Positions 24,842 through 33,434 of a stretch of 64,000 nt of DNA are shown in pieces. Each line of letters begins with the position of its first letter. The first letter of the stretch is position 1. Made by a program: the position numbers and the translations under genes. This DNA is from Actinoplanes lutulentus (GTDB lineage: Bacteria > Actinomycetota > Actinomycetes > Mycobacteriales > Micromonosporaceae), in contig NZ_QLMJ01000013.1 of NCBI RefSeq assembly GCF_003259845.1, positions 218,574-282,573 of the forward strand. Reading direction: 5' to 3'. Below the pieces are notes generated by a model. That model searched no databases. It saw only the letters and a program-made list of their open reading frames with translations, and was not told the DNA's origin.

Positions 24842-26809
24842 ATGACGGCGACCGCTAATACGCTCAGAAGCAGCCTCGGCCGGGTGCGGGCCGCGGCTCG
24901 CCGCCGGCTGCGTCCCACCCCGCCCCCACCGCCGGTCGTCGCGCCGTCCGTCGTCAACCTGGTGCCCGACCCCGGGTTCCGGGGCGCGCCGGACCGGCCG
25001 TTCGAGGCCGGCGGCGTTTATGTGCACTCCCACAACTCATGCGAGTTCGCCGAGGTGCCGGGCCTGGCCGGGGTGCGCGGCGCCCGGGTCGAGGGCGTCG
25101 GCGCCAACAACGACACACACATCGCGCCGGGCGGGCGCAACGCGGCCGGCGAGTTCCGGCTCGGCCTGCGCCCCGGCGGCACCTACACGGCGAGCATCTC
25201 GGTCTTCCTGCCGGAACCGCTCACCGGCACGCTGAACGCGGCGGCGCTGCGGCTGGTTCCCGGCTGCATCGTCGACGAGGCGGTGAAGTGGACTCTCGCC
25301 CAGTCCGCTCCGGCCCGCAACGAGTTCGGCCACCACCGGATCAGCGTCACCTTCACGATCCCGGCGGAGGCGAAAGCCGCCTGGATCCGGCTGCACAGCG
25401 GCATGTCCGCCGGCAACGGCGTCGTCTACTGGTACGACTACTCGCTCACCGAGACGCCGGTGGCGGTGGACCACTTCGACGGCTCGACCCCGGCCACCGA
25501 CTTCCACGTCTTCGAGTGGACCGGTGAGCCGGACTCGTCGCCGTCCCGCCGCACCCTGCAGGTCTCGCTGGAGGCCGCGTCCGCCGAGATCGCCGCGGAA
25601 GCGGTCCGGCTGGCCCGGGCCGGCGTCACCGACGAGGCTGCCTTCCTGCGCAAGCAGGTCAGCGGCGACAAGCTGACGACCGCGCGGATCGCGCTGGCCG
25701 CCGACGACCAGGAGGCCGCGCTCAAGGCGCTGCGCAAGGTGGTCAAGGCCGGCGACCCGGACGGCTCCGCCGCGTACGAGCTCGGGCGGCTCGCGCTCGC
25801 CGACCACAAGTGGGCGGCCGCCGAGAAACTGCTGCGTACCGCTGTCACGAAGCAGCCCGAGGCGTACGAGCGGGGGTACGCGCTGGCGTTCGCGTACGAC
25901 AAGCTGAAGCGCCGCGAGGACAGCAAGCGCACCACCCGGGCGGCGCTGGCGCACGACACGAAGCTGCCGTTCGACGGGCCGGCCGTGCTCGACCTCGACG
26001 TGAAGTCCTACGGCGCACGCCGTGAGCTGGGCGTCTTCATCGCGGAGAACCTCGGCCAGATCCGTACCCAGGCCGAGCAGCGGCTGGCCCGGCCGGTGGT
26101 CAGCTCGTTCGACCAGCCGATCTTCGTGTACTGGGCGCAGGGCTTCGAGTCGGCGCCGCCGGTGGTCCGGGCCTGCCTCGACGCGCTGCGGGCGAACAAC
26201 CCGGCCAGCCGGGTGCACGAGCTGACCGACGCCAACATCGCCGCGTACGTGGACGTGCCGGCTGATCTGCTGGACGCGCTGGACGGCAACCGGACGCACT
26301 TCTCCGATCTGCTGCGGCTGCTGCTGCTGGAGAAGTTCGGCGGGATCTGGGTGGACGGGACCTGCCTGGTCTCCGAGCCGCTGCGCCCGCACATCACCCG
26401 GGCGCTGGAGCAGAGCAGTCTGTTCGCGTTCAACTACACCGGGCCGTACATCTCCAGTTGGTTCCTCGCCGCCCAGCCCGGCAGTTATGCCGTGCACCTG
26501 TGGCGGGCCGCCTGTTTCCTGTGGTGGGAAAAGCGCGGCGAACTTATCGACTATTTCCTCATGCATCATGTCTTCGAGATGCTTTATCACCTCGACGACC
26601 ATTTCCGCGCCGATTGGGAAGCCGGGCTGCGGCTCAATTCGAAACCGCCCCATGCGTTGCAGAGCGTGATGCTCGACGCGTACGACCCGGATGAGTACCA
26701 GACGGTGATCGAGGGCGCTTTCGCGCACAAGCTACGGTACAAGTACCAAGCTCACGAGCTGCGCAGTGAGTCGTACCTGGCCCGCGTGATCCGCGGTGAC
26801 CTTCCGTAA
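24842..26809 (+). CDS. Caps_synth-type glycosyltransferase with N-terminal binding-like domain
   Basis: 655 aa from ATG 24842 (AAAGGGA upstream). Residues about 40-230 look like a beta-rich carbohydrate-binding domain (VVNLVPDPGFRG..., typical of the CBM4/9 fold). Residues about 240-380 are TPR-like helices. Residues about 410-655 match the capsular polysaccharide synthesis family (related to GT32): PIFVYWAQGFESAPPVVRACLDALRANNP, then HFSDLLRLLLLEKFGGIWVDGTCLV, equivalent to the sugar-nucleotide-binding GGIWLDAT segment. No signal peptide, so cytoplasmic, transferring sugar onto a lipid or glycan acceptor. Start of a block of surface-glycan genes. Confidence 0.8.
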   Translation: MTATANTLRSSLGRVRAAARRRLRPTPPPPPVVAPSVVNLVPDPGFRGAPDRPFEAGGVYVHSHNSCEFAEVPGLAGVRGARVEGVGANNDTHIAPGGRNAAGEFRLGLRPGGTYTASISVFLPEPLTGTLNAAALRLVPGCIVDEAVKWTLAQSAPARNEFGHHRISVTFTIPAEAKAAWIRLHSGMSAGNGVVYWYDYSLTETPVAVDHFDGSTPATDFHVFEWTGEPDSSPSRRTLQVSLEAASAEIAAEAVRLARAGVTDEAAFLRKQVSGDKLTTARIALAADDQEAALKALRKVVKAGDPDGSAAYELGRLALADHKWAAAEKLLRTAVTKQPEAYERGYALAFAYDKLKRREDSKRTTRAALAHDTKLPFDGPAVLDLDVKSYGARRELGVFIAENLGQIRTQAEQRLARPVVSSFDQPIFVYWAQGFESAPPVVRACLDALRANNPASRVHELTDANIAAYVDVPADLLDALDGNRTHFSDLLRLLLLEKFGGIWVDGTCLVSEPLRPHITRALEQSSLFAFNYTGPYISSWFLAAQPGSYAVHLWRAACFLWWEKRGELIDYFLMHHVFEMLYHLDDHFRADWEAGLRLNSKPPHALQSVMLDAYDPDEYQTVIEGAFAHKLRYKYQAHELRSESYLARVIRGDLP

Positions 26810-26889
26810 TTGCATTCTTGCTAATTGTCAGTTTTTACACAGAGTTAATTGTGAGCGCGCATAGGAAACTCGTAGGTTGAATTCCTAAT

Positions 26890-27156
26890 GTGTTTCTCAT
26901 GCAAAAAGTAATACGTAGTGCGGTCGCGCCCGTGGAAGAGGCGGCAGGAGTTCAGGTATTCGTCGATTCCACGGGGCGCCGTAAGAGGCTGCTCGCGGTT
27001 CTCGGATTTTTCGTGGCGTTGTTCGCGGCGATCTACATCGGGGTGGTCGGCGCGAGCGTGGTGCAGGCCGCGGATTCCGGATTGTCGACGAAGGCGTCGG
27101 TGTCCACGTCCGCCACGGCGTCGGCGTCAGCGTCGGCCTCTTCCAGCTCTTCCTGA
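26890..27156 (+). CDS. Small single-pass membrane protein with Ser/Ala tail
   Basis: 88 aa: a cytoplasmic N-terminus of about 33 residues (basic RRKR just before the membrane), one membrane segment (LLAVLGFFVALFAAIYIGVVGA), then an extracellular Ser/Ala/Thr tail of about 30 residues. GTG 26890; ATG 26899 is an alternative. The upstream 80 bases are AT-rich, promoter-like. It is convergent with and only 8 bases from the GH18-like lipoprotein. Its position suggests a role as accessory subunit in glycan export or synthesis, like the small membrane partners of GT2 synthases, but no homology is seen. Confidence 0.65.
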   Translation: MFLMQKVIRSAVAPVEEAAGVQVFVDSTGRRKRLLAVLGFFVALFAAIYIGVVGASVVQAADSGLSTKASVSTSATASASASASSSSS

Positions 27157-27164
27157 TTTATCCG

Positions 27165-28169
27165 TTATTTACTGAAATCTACGAACAGTTTGGTGAATGC
27201 GTAGGCGTCCTGCGTGATTCCGCTGCACGCCGCCTCCACCTCGCCGGTCGCGCAATCCCCGTTGTCGCGGTTGACCGACCAGAACCGGACGAAACCCAGC
27301 CCCTTCTCCTCGGCGTAGTCGAGCAACGTCTGGGCGTCCGAAGTCTCCGTGATCGGCCCGGTGTCATTGACCCCGATCATCGGCGTGACGCCGAGCATCG
27401 CGTACGCCTCGGTGTCGCTGAGGTCCGTCCAGACCGACTTGACGTCCGCGACCACCGCCTCGGTGGCCGTGGTCATCGACGTGCCCCAGTCGTCCTCCTC
27501 GGTGAAGTTCATCGTCATGGCGTTGACCGTGACGTCCAGACCGGCGTCCTTCGCGCTCTGCAACAGGGCGGTGCTGGTGTCGGTCAGCCCGAGCACGGTC
27601 CCGCCGACCGGGACGGTCAGCGTGATCGCAGTGCCGCGATCCGCCTGGAGCGTGCTGAGCGCCTGGGTCACCGTCGCTGCGGTGATCGTCTGTTCGATGT
27701 CCACGTCGAGGGCGTTGCTGCCGGCCGCGTCCAGCGCTGACGCGTACGCGGTGGCCAGCTCGTCCGCCGCGCAGACGCTCTCCAGATAGGTGCCGGTGGC
27801 CCCGCCGGTGGAGACGACAGTGTCGCCGTCCAGCGCCGTGATCTTCGCGATCGCGGCCTGGACGGTGCTGTCGTTGATGGCCTTGGTGCCGCCCCAGGTC
27901 GCGGTGCACGAGCCGGCGCTGTCGGCCAGCACGAATGCGATCGTGAAGTCCTTCTGCCCGGTCTGCTCGTTCACCTCGTCGACGTCCACCGTGCCGCTCA
28001 CGATGTCGATGTACGGCGCGACGTCCGGCGTCTCGGTGGTGGCCGACGTGCTCGCCGCGACGGTGGGTGAGGTGCTTGCCGTCGTGTCGGCCGCGTCCTC
28101 ATCCCCGGAACAGCCGCTGGTGAGCAACAGGACAGAGGCTGTCAGTCCGGCGAGACGTTTGTGCTGCAC
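27165..28169 (-). CDS. GH18-like chitinase-type lipoprotein
   Basis: 334 aa. GTG 28169 gives a lipoprotein signal (QHKRLAGLTASVLLLTSGC, lipobox LTSGC), so the protein is tethered outside the membrane. Thr/Ser/Ala-rich linker, then a barrel beginning YIDIVSGTVDVDEV. GH18 signature strands are present: VVSTGGATGTYLES and NALDVDIEQ, the latter aligning with DxxDxDxE so the catalytic Glu is kept. C-terminal MLGVTPMIGVND and GFVRFWSVNRDNG match the ChiD-type subgroup. Longer upstream in-frame starts lie inside the divergent synthase gene and are rejected. Probably trims the glycan made by the neighbouring synthase. Confidence 0.85.
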   Translation of the reverse strand: MQHKRLAGLTASVLLLTSGCSGDEDAADTTASTSPTVAASTSATTETPDVAPYIDIVSGTVDVDEVNEQTGQKDFTIAFVLADSAGSCTATWGGTKAINDSTVQAAIAKITALDGDTVVSTGGATGTYLESVCAADELATAYASALDAAGSNALDVDIEQTITAATVTQALSTLQADRGTAITLTVPVGGTVLGLTDTSTALLQSAKDAGLDVTVNAMTMNFTEEDDWGTSMTTATEAVVADVKSVWTDLSDTEAYAMLGVTPMIGVNDTGPITETSDAQTLLDYAEEKGLGFVRFWSVNRDNGDCATGEVEAACSGITQDAYAFTKLFVDFSK

Positions 28170-28266
28170 CTTGGCACTATCCCGCACTCCCCGTGCCGAA
28201 TTCCGGTGCTCAGCGAATCCCGTTTGCGGCCGATATGGGCTTTGAGCCAGGTCTACGGCAAGGGGG

Positions 28267-30435
28267 ATGTCGGTGTCCGTCGAGACGCGTCCAGCGCCTG
28301 CCCGGCGGCGAATCCCGGTGCCCCGCCCGCGCTGGATCGTCCTCACCGTAGTGCTCGTCCTCTTCGCCAGCCTGCTGCTGGTGAACGGCATCGTGCAGGG
28401 CGAGTTCGCCCAGGACGGCGCTGTCGAGTCCACCTCGGAAACCGACCAGGTCCCGGACGAGGCGCTGACCGGCGGCCCGATCATCCAGACCGACGGCGAG
28501 ACCACGACGACCGTGGACGCCGGCGATTACCAGATCGTGCTGACCTTCGACGACGGCCCGAGCCCGGAGTACACCCCGGAGATCCTCGACGTCCTGGCCG
28601 AGTACGACGTCCCCGGGACGTTCTTCATGATCGGCGCGGAGATCAGCAAGTATCCGGGCCTGACGAAGGAGGTCCTGGACGGCGGCCACGAGATCGGCAT
28701 CCACACCTTCACCCACCCGGACATGTCGACGAAGAACGACTGGCGTCGCTCGGTGGAAATGCAGGAGACCCAGTACGCCCTGGCCGGCGCGGCCGGGGTG
28801 ACCAGCGTGATCTTCCGGCCGCCGTACTCGTCGACGGTGGCGGCGCTGGACAACACGAACTGGGCCGTGATGGAGGAGATGGGCGAGCGCGGCTATCTCA
28901 CCGTCGTCAACGACCTGGACAGCCGTGACTGGGAAGAGGAGGTCACGAACGACGACATCGTCGAGGCGGTGACCCCGGACGACGGCGCCGGCGCGGTCCT
29001 GCTCTTCCACGACGGCGGCGGCAACCGATCCAAGACCGCGGCGGCCTTGCGGACGGTCATCCCCACGCTGAAGGACGCCGGGTACACGTTCACCACGGTC
29101 TCCGCGCTGACCGGGATGAACACCGTGAACCCGGCGGCCACCACCGAGGAGTGGGTGCTCGGTCTCGGCATCGTCAGCGCCGTGCAGGTCGCCACCAACG
29201 CGACCGTCTGGTTCTCCATGCTGCTGCTGGTCCTCGGTGTGATCACCGTGCTGCGCCTGGTGCTGATGCTGGTCCTCGGGCGGCGGCACGCCCGGCGATA
29301 TCGGGGTGGGGACGCGGTCTGGGGGCAGCCGTACACCGAGCCGGTCACCGTGATCGTTCCGGCGTACAACGAGAAGGAATGCATCGCCGACACCCTGCGG
29401 TCGCTGGTGGCGAGCACCCATCCGATCCGGGTCGTCGTCATCGACGACGGGTCGGACGACGGCACCGCCGAGATCGCCGAGGCGCTCGGGTACGAGAACG
29501 TCACAGTGGTCCGCCAGCCGAACGGCGGCAAGTCGACGGCACTCAACAACGGCATCGCCCACGCGAGCACCGAAGTGGTCGTGATGATGGACGGCGACAC
29601 GGTCTTCGAGCCGGACACCGTACGCCTTCTCGTGCAGCCGTTCGCCAGCGCGGAGATCGGCGCGGTGGCCGGCAACGCGAAGGTCGCCAACCGGAACACC
29701 ATGATCGCGATCTGGCAGCACATCGAGTACGTCGTCGGCTTCAGCATCGACCGCCGCGCGTACGACGTGATGCGCTGCATGGCGACCGTCCCGGGTGCCA
29801 TCGGCGCTTTCCGCCGCGAGGCGTTGCAGCAGGTCAACGGCCTGTCCGACGACACCCTGGCGGAGGACACCGACCTCACCATCGCCATCATCCGGGCCGG
29901 CTGGCGGGTCGTCTACGAGGAGCGGGCCCGGGCCTGGACCGAGGCGCCGTCAACCATGTCGCAGCTCTGGCGCCAGCGGTACCGGTGGAGCTACGGCACC
30001 ATGCAGGCGATGTGGAAGCACCGCCGGGCGCTGTTCGAGAAGGGCGCCGGTGGCAAGTTCGGCCGCCGCGGCCTGCTCAACCTGGCCGTGTTCCAGACGC
30101 TGCTGCCGCTGCTCTCCCCGCTGATCGACGTGTTCCTGGTCTACGGCCTGATCTTCCTGGACCCGGTGACCACGGTGATCGCCTGGCTCAGCATGCTCGG
30201 CGTCCAGCTGATCAGCACCGTGTACGCGTTCCGCCTCGACCACGAGTCGCTGAAACCGCTCTGGCGGCTGCCGTTGCAGCAGTTCGTCTACCGGCAGCTG
30301 ATGTACCTCGTGCTGATCCAGTCGGTGCTCGCGGCGGTCGGCGGCATCCGCCTCGGATGGCAGAAGCTGCGGCGGACGGGCGGCCTGAACGCGCTGATGG
30401 GGTCGCGCCTGCCCACCGGAGACGGACCCTCCTGA
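28267..30435 (+). CDS. Fused NodB polysaccharide deacetylase - GT2 glycan synthase
   Basis: 722 aa, two enzymes in one chain. Membrane segment 22-42; extracellular NodB domain about 85-275 (TFDDGPSP with Asp 95 and 96, HTFTH with His 146 and 150, FRPPYSS, LFHDGG), two hydrophobic stretches near 305-340, then a cytoplasmic GT2 domain from about 355 (VIVPAYNEKE, IDDGSDDGT, MMDGDT, AEDTD, QRYRW), and three or more C-terminal membrane segments. All processive-synthase motifs are intact. The same fusion occurs in MatB of Streptomyces, which makes a PNAG-type polymer, and combines PgaB-like deacetylation with PgaC-like synthesis. GH18-like lipoprotein is divergent 97 bases upstream and glmS follows. 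Confidence 0.92.
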   Translation: MSVSVETRPAPARRRIPVPRPRWIVLTVVLVLFASLLLVNGIVQGEFAQDGAVESTSETDQVPDEALTGGPIIQTDGETTTTVDAGDYQIVLTFDDGPSPEYTPEILDVLAEYDVPGTFFMIGAEISKYPGLTKEVLDGGHEIGIHTFTHPDMSTKNDWRRSVEMQETQYALAGAAGVTSVIFRPPYSSTVAALDNTNWAVMEEMGERGYLTVVNDLDSRDWEEEVTNDDIVEAVTPDDGAGAVLLFHDGGGNRSKTAAALRTVIPTLKDAGYTFTTVSALTGMNTVNPAATTEEWVLGLGIVSAVQVATNATVWFSMLLLVLGVITVLRLVLMLVLGRRHARRYRGGDAVWGQPYTEPVTVIVPAYNEKECIADTLRSLVASTHPIRVVVIDDGSDDGTAEIAEALGYENVTVVRQPNGGKSTALNNGIAHASTEVVVMMDGDTVFEPDTVRLLVQPFASAEIGAVAGNAKVANRNTMIAIWQHIEYVVGFSIDRRAYDVMRCMATVPGAIGAFRREALQQVNGLSDDTLAEDTDLTIAIIRAGWRVVYEERARAWTEAPSTMSQLWRQRYRWSYGTMQAMWKHRRALFEKGAGGKFGRRGLLNLAVFQTLLPLLSPLIDVFLVYGLIFLDPVTTVIAWLSMLGVQLISTVYAFRLDHESLKPLWRLPLQQFVYRQLMYLVLIQSVLAAVGGIRLGWQKLRRTGGLNALMGSRLPTGDGPS

Positions 30436-30530
30436 CGAGGGTTTTAGATCCTTATGGGCTGAATTATTCTGGGCTGATCCACGGATTTCGCACAGCGAAT
30501 CCAGCCCCCAGCGTTTCTACCTTTGCTGGC

Positions 30531-32354
30531 ATGTGCGGAATCGTGGGATACGCCGGCGGACGACCGGCCCTTGACATCGTGATGGACGGACTGCGGCGCC
30601 TGGAGTACCGCGGATACGACTCGGCGGGCGTCGCCATCGTCGACGCCATCTCCGGCCTGGCCGTGGAGAAAGCGGCCGGGAAGCTGATCAACCTGGAGAA
30701 GGCGCTCGCCGAGCGGATCGACACCGGGTTCGACATCGGGATGACCGGAATCGGTCACACCCGCTGGGCAACGCACGGCGGACCGACCGATCGGAACGCC
30801 CACCCGCACGTCTCGGCCGACGGCCGGGTCGCGGTGATCCACAATGGGATCATCGAGAACTTCGCCGCCCTGCGCGCGTCGCTGGAGGCGGACGGCGTGG
30901 AGTTCCGCAGCGACACCGACACCGAGGTGGCCGCTCACCTGATGGCCGCCGAGATGCGCGCGCTGCGCGGATCTCTGGAGGGGCCCGCTCTGCTCGCTGA
31001 GGCCATGCGTCTCGTGGCGCGCCGGCTCGAAGGCGCGTTCACGCTGCTCGCGGTCTCGCCCGACGTCCCGGACGCGGTGGTCGCCGCCCGGCGGAACTCG
31101 CCGCTCGTGGTCGGCCGGGGCAAGGGGGAGAACTTCCTGGCCAGCGACGTCTCGGCGTTCATGGAACACACCCGGGAGGCGATCGAGCTGGGCCAGGACC
31201 AGGTCGTGCTGATCACCCCGGAGTCGGTGGAGATCACCGGGTTCGACGGCTCGCCGGCGACCGGAACCGCGTTCGTCGTCGACTGGGACGTCGCGGCCGC
31301 GACCAAGGGTGGCTACGACTTCTACATGCTCAAGGAGATCGCCGAGCAGCCGCAGGCGGTCGCCGACACGCTGCTGTCCCGCTTTCCCGATCTTTCTCTC
31401 GACGAGGTGCGGAAGGTCGTGATCATCGCCTGCGGCACGGCCTATCACGCCGGGATGATCGCCGGATATGCCATCGAGCAGTGGGCGCGCATTCCGTGCG
31501 ACGTCGAGCTCGCCAGCGAGTTCCGGTACAAGGACCCGATCCTGGACGCCTCGACTCTGGTGATCGCTATCAGTCAGTCCGGCGAAACCATGGACACGCT
31601 CATGGCGCTGCGGCACGCCAAGGCGCAGGGCGCGCGGGTGCTGGCGATCTGCAACACCAACGGCTCGACGATCCCGCGTGAGTCGGATGCGGTGCTCTAC
31701 ACGCACGGCGGGCCGGAGATCGCTGTCGCCTCGACGAAGGCGTTCCTCACCCAGCTCGTCGCGTGTTACCAGGTGGGTCTGCGATTGGGTGCTGCGCGCG
31801 GTTTTTCGCACGCTGATGTGACGGCGGCTCTCCGCGCGGTTCCGGACCAGCTGCGTGCTCTGCTGACGCGTACCGATGAGATCCGGGAACTGGCCTATGA
31901 CCTCGCGACCGCGCGGCAGGTGCTCTTCATCGGGCGGCACGTCGGATATCCGGTGGCTCTCGAAGGCGCTCTGAAGCTCAAGGAGCTCGCCTACATGCAC
32001 GCCGAGGGGTTCGCGGCCGGCGAGCTCAAGCACGGGCCGATCGCGCTGATCGACGAGGGCACGCCGGTGATCTGCGTGCTGCCGGCTCCCGGTGACCCTC
32101 TCCACGGCAAGGTTGTCTCGAACATCCAGGAGGTGCGGGCCCGTGGCGCGCGGACCATCGTGATCGCCGAGGAGGGCGACGAGACCATCGTGCCGTTCGC
32201 TGACGACGTGATCCGGGTGCCGGTCACACCGGCGTTGCTCGCTCCGCTGATGACGACCGTACCCATGCAGATCTTGGCTTGTGAGATCGCTGCGGCTCGG
32301 GGGCACGACGTCGATCAGCCCCGGAACCTGGCGAAATCGGTGACGGTCGAGTAG
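30531..32354 (+). CDS. glmS: Glutamine-fructose-6-phosphate aminotransferase
   Basis: Makes glucosamine-6-phosphate from fructose-6-phosphate and glutamine, the first step to UDP-GlcNAc. 607 aa. The start ATG 30531 (MCGIVGYAGG) exposes Cys 1, the glutaminase nucleophile; HTRWATHG and NGIIENF follow. The C-terminal half has two SIS domains (CGTAYHAG, ISQSGETMDT, AVASTKAF) and ends LAKSVTVE as in the family. A much longer in-frame reading extends upstream through the synthase gene but cannot be real. TACCTT lies 7 bases before ATG, suggesting a leaderless start. Position right after the NodB-GT2 gene links it to supply for amino-sugar polymer synthesis. Confidence 0.97.
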   Translation: MCGIVGYAGGRPALDIVMDGLRRLEYRGYDSAGVAIVDAISGLAVEKAAGKLINLEKALAERIDTGFDIGMTGIGHTRWATHGGPTDRNAHPHVSADGRVAVIHNGIIENFAALRASLEADGVEFRSDTDTEVAAHLMAAEMRALRGSLEGPALLAEAMRLVARRLEGAFTLLAVSPDVPDAVVAARRNSPLVVGRGKGENFLASDVSAFMEHTREAIELGQDQVVLITPESVEITGFDGSPATGTAFVVDWDVAAATKGGYDFYMLKEIAEQPQAVADTLLSRFPDLSLDEVRKVVIIACGTAYHAGMIAGYAIEQWARIPCDVELASEFRYKDPILDASTLVIAISQSGETMDTLMALRHAKAQGARVLAICNTNGSTIPRESDAVLYTHGGPEIAVASTKAFLTQLVACYQVGLRLGAARGFSHADVTAALRAVPDQLRALLTRTDEIRELAYDLATARQVLFIGRHVGYPVALEGALKLKELAYMHAEGFAAGELKHGPIALIDEGTPVICVLPAPGDPLHGKVVSNIQEVRARGARTIVIAEEGDETIVPFADDVIRVPVTPALLAPLMTTVPMQILACEIAAARGHDVDQPRNLAKSVTVE

Positions 32355-33284
32355 CTATGTCAGTCGCGGCAGAACCTCGGCGGCCAGCAGATCCAGGTGG
32401 TCCAGGTCGTCGAGGTCCCGCATCCGGATGTAGATCCGGGTGGCGCCGATCGCCGCGTACTGCTCGATCTGCTCGACGACCTGCGCCGGCGTGCCGGTGA
32501 TGGTCGGTTCGTCGGGCAGCGCGGACGCTTCGTGCATGGTGGACAGCCGGTTCCGCGCCTCGGCCTCGGTGCGGCCGCACGCCACCGCCATGCCGATCGA
32601 CAGCGTCAGCGGCCTGGTCCGGCCCTGCTTCTCGCAGGCTTCGCGGACCCGGTCGTAAAGAACCTCGCTCTGGTCCAGCCGGGTGAACGGCAGGTTGAAC
32701 TCGTCGGCGAACCGCGCGGCCAGCTCCGGGGTGCGTCGCTTGCCGCGCCCGCCGAGGATCACCGGCGGGCCGGGCTGCTGGACCGGCTTCGGCAGGGCGG
32801 GCGCCTCGTCGAGGCGATAGAGCCGGCCCTGGTGCGAGAAACGTTCGCCCACCGGCGTGGACCACAGCCCGGTGATCACTTCGAGCTGCTCCTCCAGCAC
32901 GTCGAATCGCTCGCGCGGTGTGCCGAACTCGATTCCGTACGCGGAGTGCTCCCGACCGAACCATCCGGCGCCGAGACCGAAATCGATCCGTCCGCCGCTC
33001 ATCTGGTCGACCTGCGCGACGCTGATCGCGGTGACCGCGGGGTGCCGGAAGGTGGCGCAGGTCAGCAGTGTGCCGAGCCGGATGGTGGTGGTCTCGCGGG
33101 CCATCGCGCCCAGTGTCACCCAGGAGTCGGTCGGGCCGGGGAAGCCGTCCGAAGCGTGCATCGGCAGATAGTGATCAGCCCGGAAGAAGCCCTCGTAACC
33201 GGCTGCCTCGGCGTGGAGCGCGGCACGCAGCAACTGGTCGTAGGTGGCCCCGCGGTGTGGCTCGGTGAAGATGCAGACCCGCAT
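32355..33284 (-). CDS. LLM-class F420-dependent oxidoreductase
   Basis: Luciferase-like TIM-barrel protein, 309 aa, of the F420-dependent actinobacterial group: starts MRVCIFTEPHRGATYDQLLRAALHAEAAGYEGFFRADH, then IRLGTLLTCATFRHPAVTA and GRIDFGLGAGWFGREHSAYG, followed by PPVILGGRGKRRTPELAARFADEFN. These strands form the deazaflavin site. Substrate unknown. It is convergent with glmS, the two coding regions abutting with no gap. TAACCT lies 8 bases before the ATG; no ribosome binding site is evident. Confidence 0.9.
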   Translation of the reverse strand: MRVCIFTEPHRGATYDQLLRAALHAEAAGYEGFFRADHYLPMHASDGFPGPTDSWVTLGAMARETTTIRLGTLLTCATFRHPAVTAISVAQVDQMSGGRIDFGLGAGWFGREHSAYGIEFGTPRERFDVLEEQLEVITGLWSTPVGERFSHQGRLYRLDEAPALPKPVQQPGPPVILGGRGKRRTPELAARFADEFNLPFTRLDQSEVLYDRVREACEKQGRTRPLTLSIGMAVACGRTEAEARNRLSTMHEASALPDEPTITGTPAQVVEQIEQYAAIGATRIYIRMRDLDDLDHLDLLAAEVLPRLT

Positions 33285-33364
33285 GGCCGGAGAGGTTAGC
33301 CGGAATCATGGCCGTCTCGGTAGTTGCTGCCTGCCTGACCGTTTCGTTGCCTTTTCGTAACCTG

Positions 33365-33376
33365 GAGAGCGCTCAC
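33365..33376. promoter_or_regulatory. LacI-like operator GAGAGCGCTCAC upstream of the ABC binding protein
   Basis: Near-palindrome with the core GAGCGCTC, 58 bases before ATG 33435. Its first ten bases, GAGAGCGCTC, are identical to the perfect operator in front of the GH16 gene at 4508. It may be a second site of the same LacI-type regulon, or chance. Confidence 0.35.
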
Positions 33377-33434
33377 AGTTATCGATGTCTCCGTAGTCTG
33401 TCCCTTCTCTTCTCTTGATCCGGGGGATTGATAG

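Noticed and set aside
29151..32354. A single 1067-codon open frame that would fuse an unknown protein to GlmS
   Set aside because: The first 460 codons run out of frame through the NodB-GT2 gene and have no family resemblance; GlmS must start at MCGIVGY (30531) because Cys 1 has to be the mature N-terminus.
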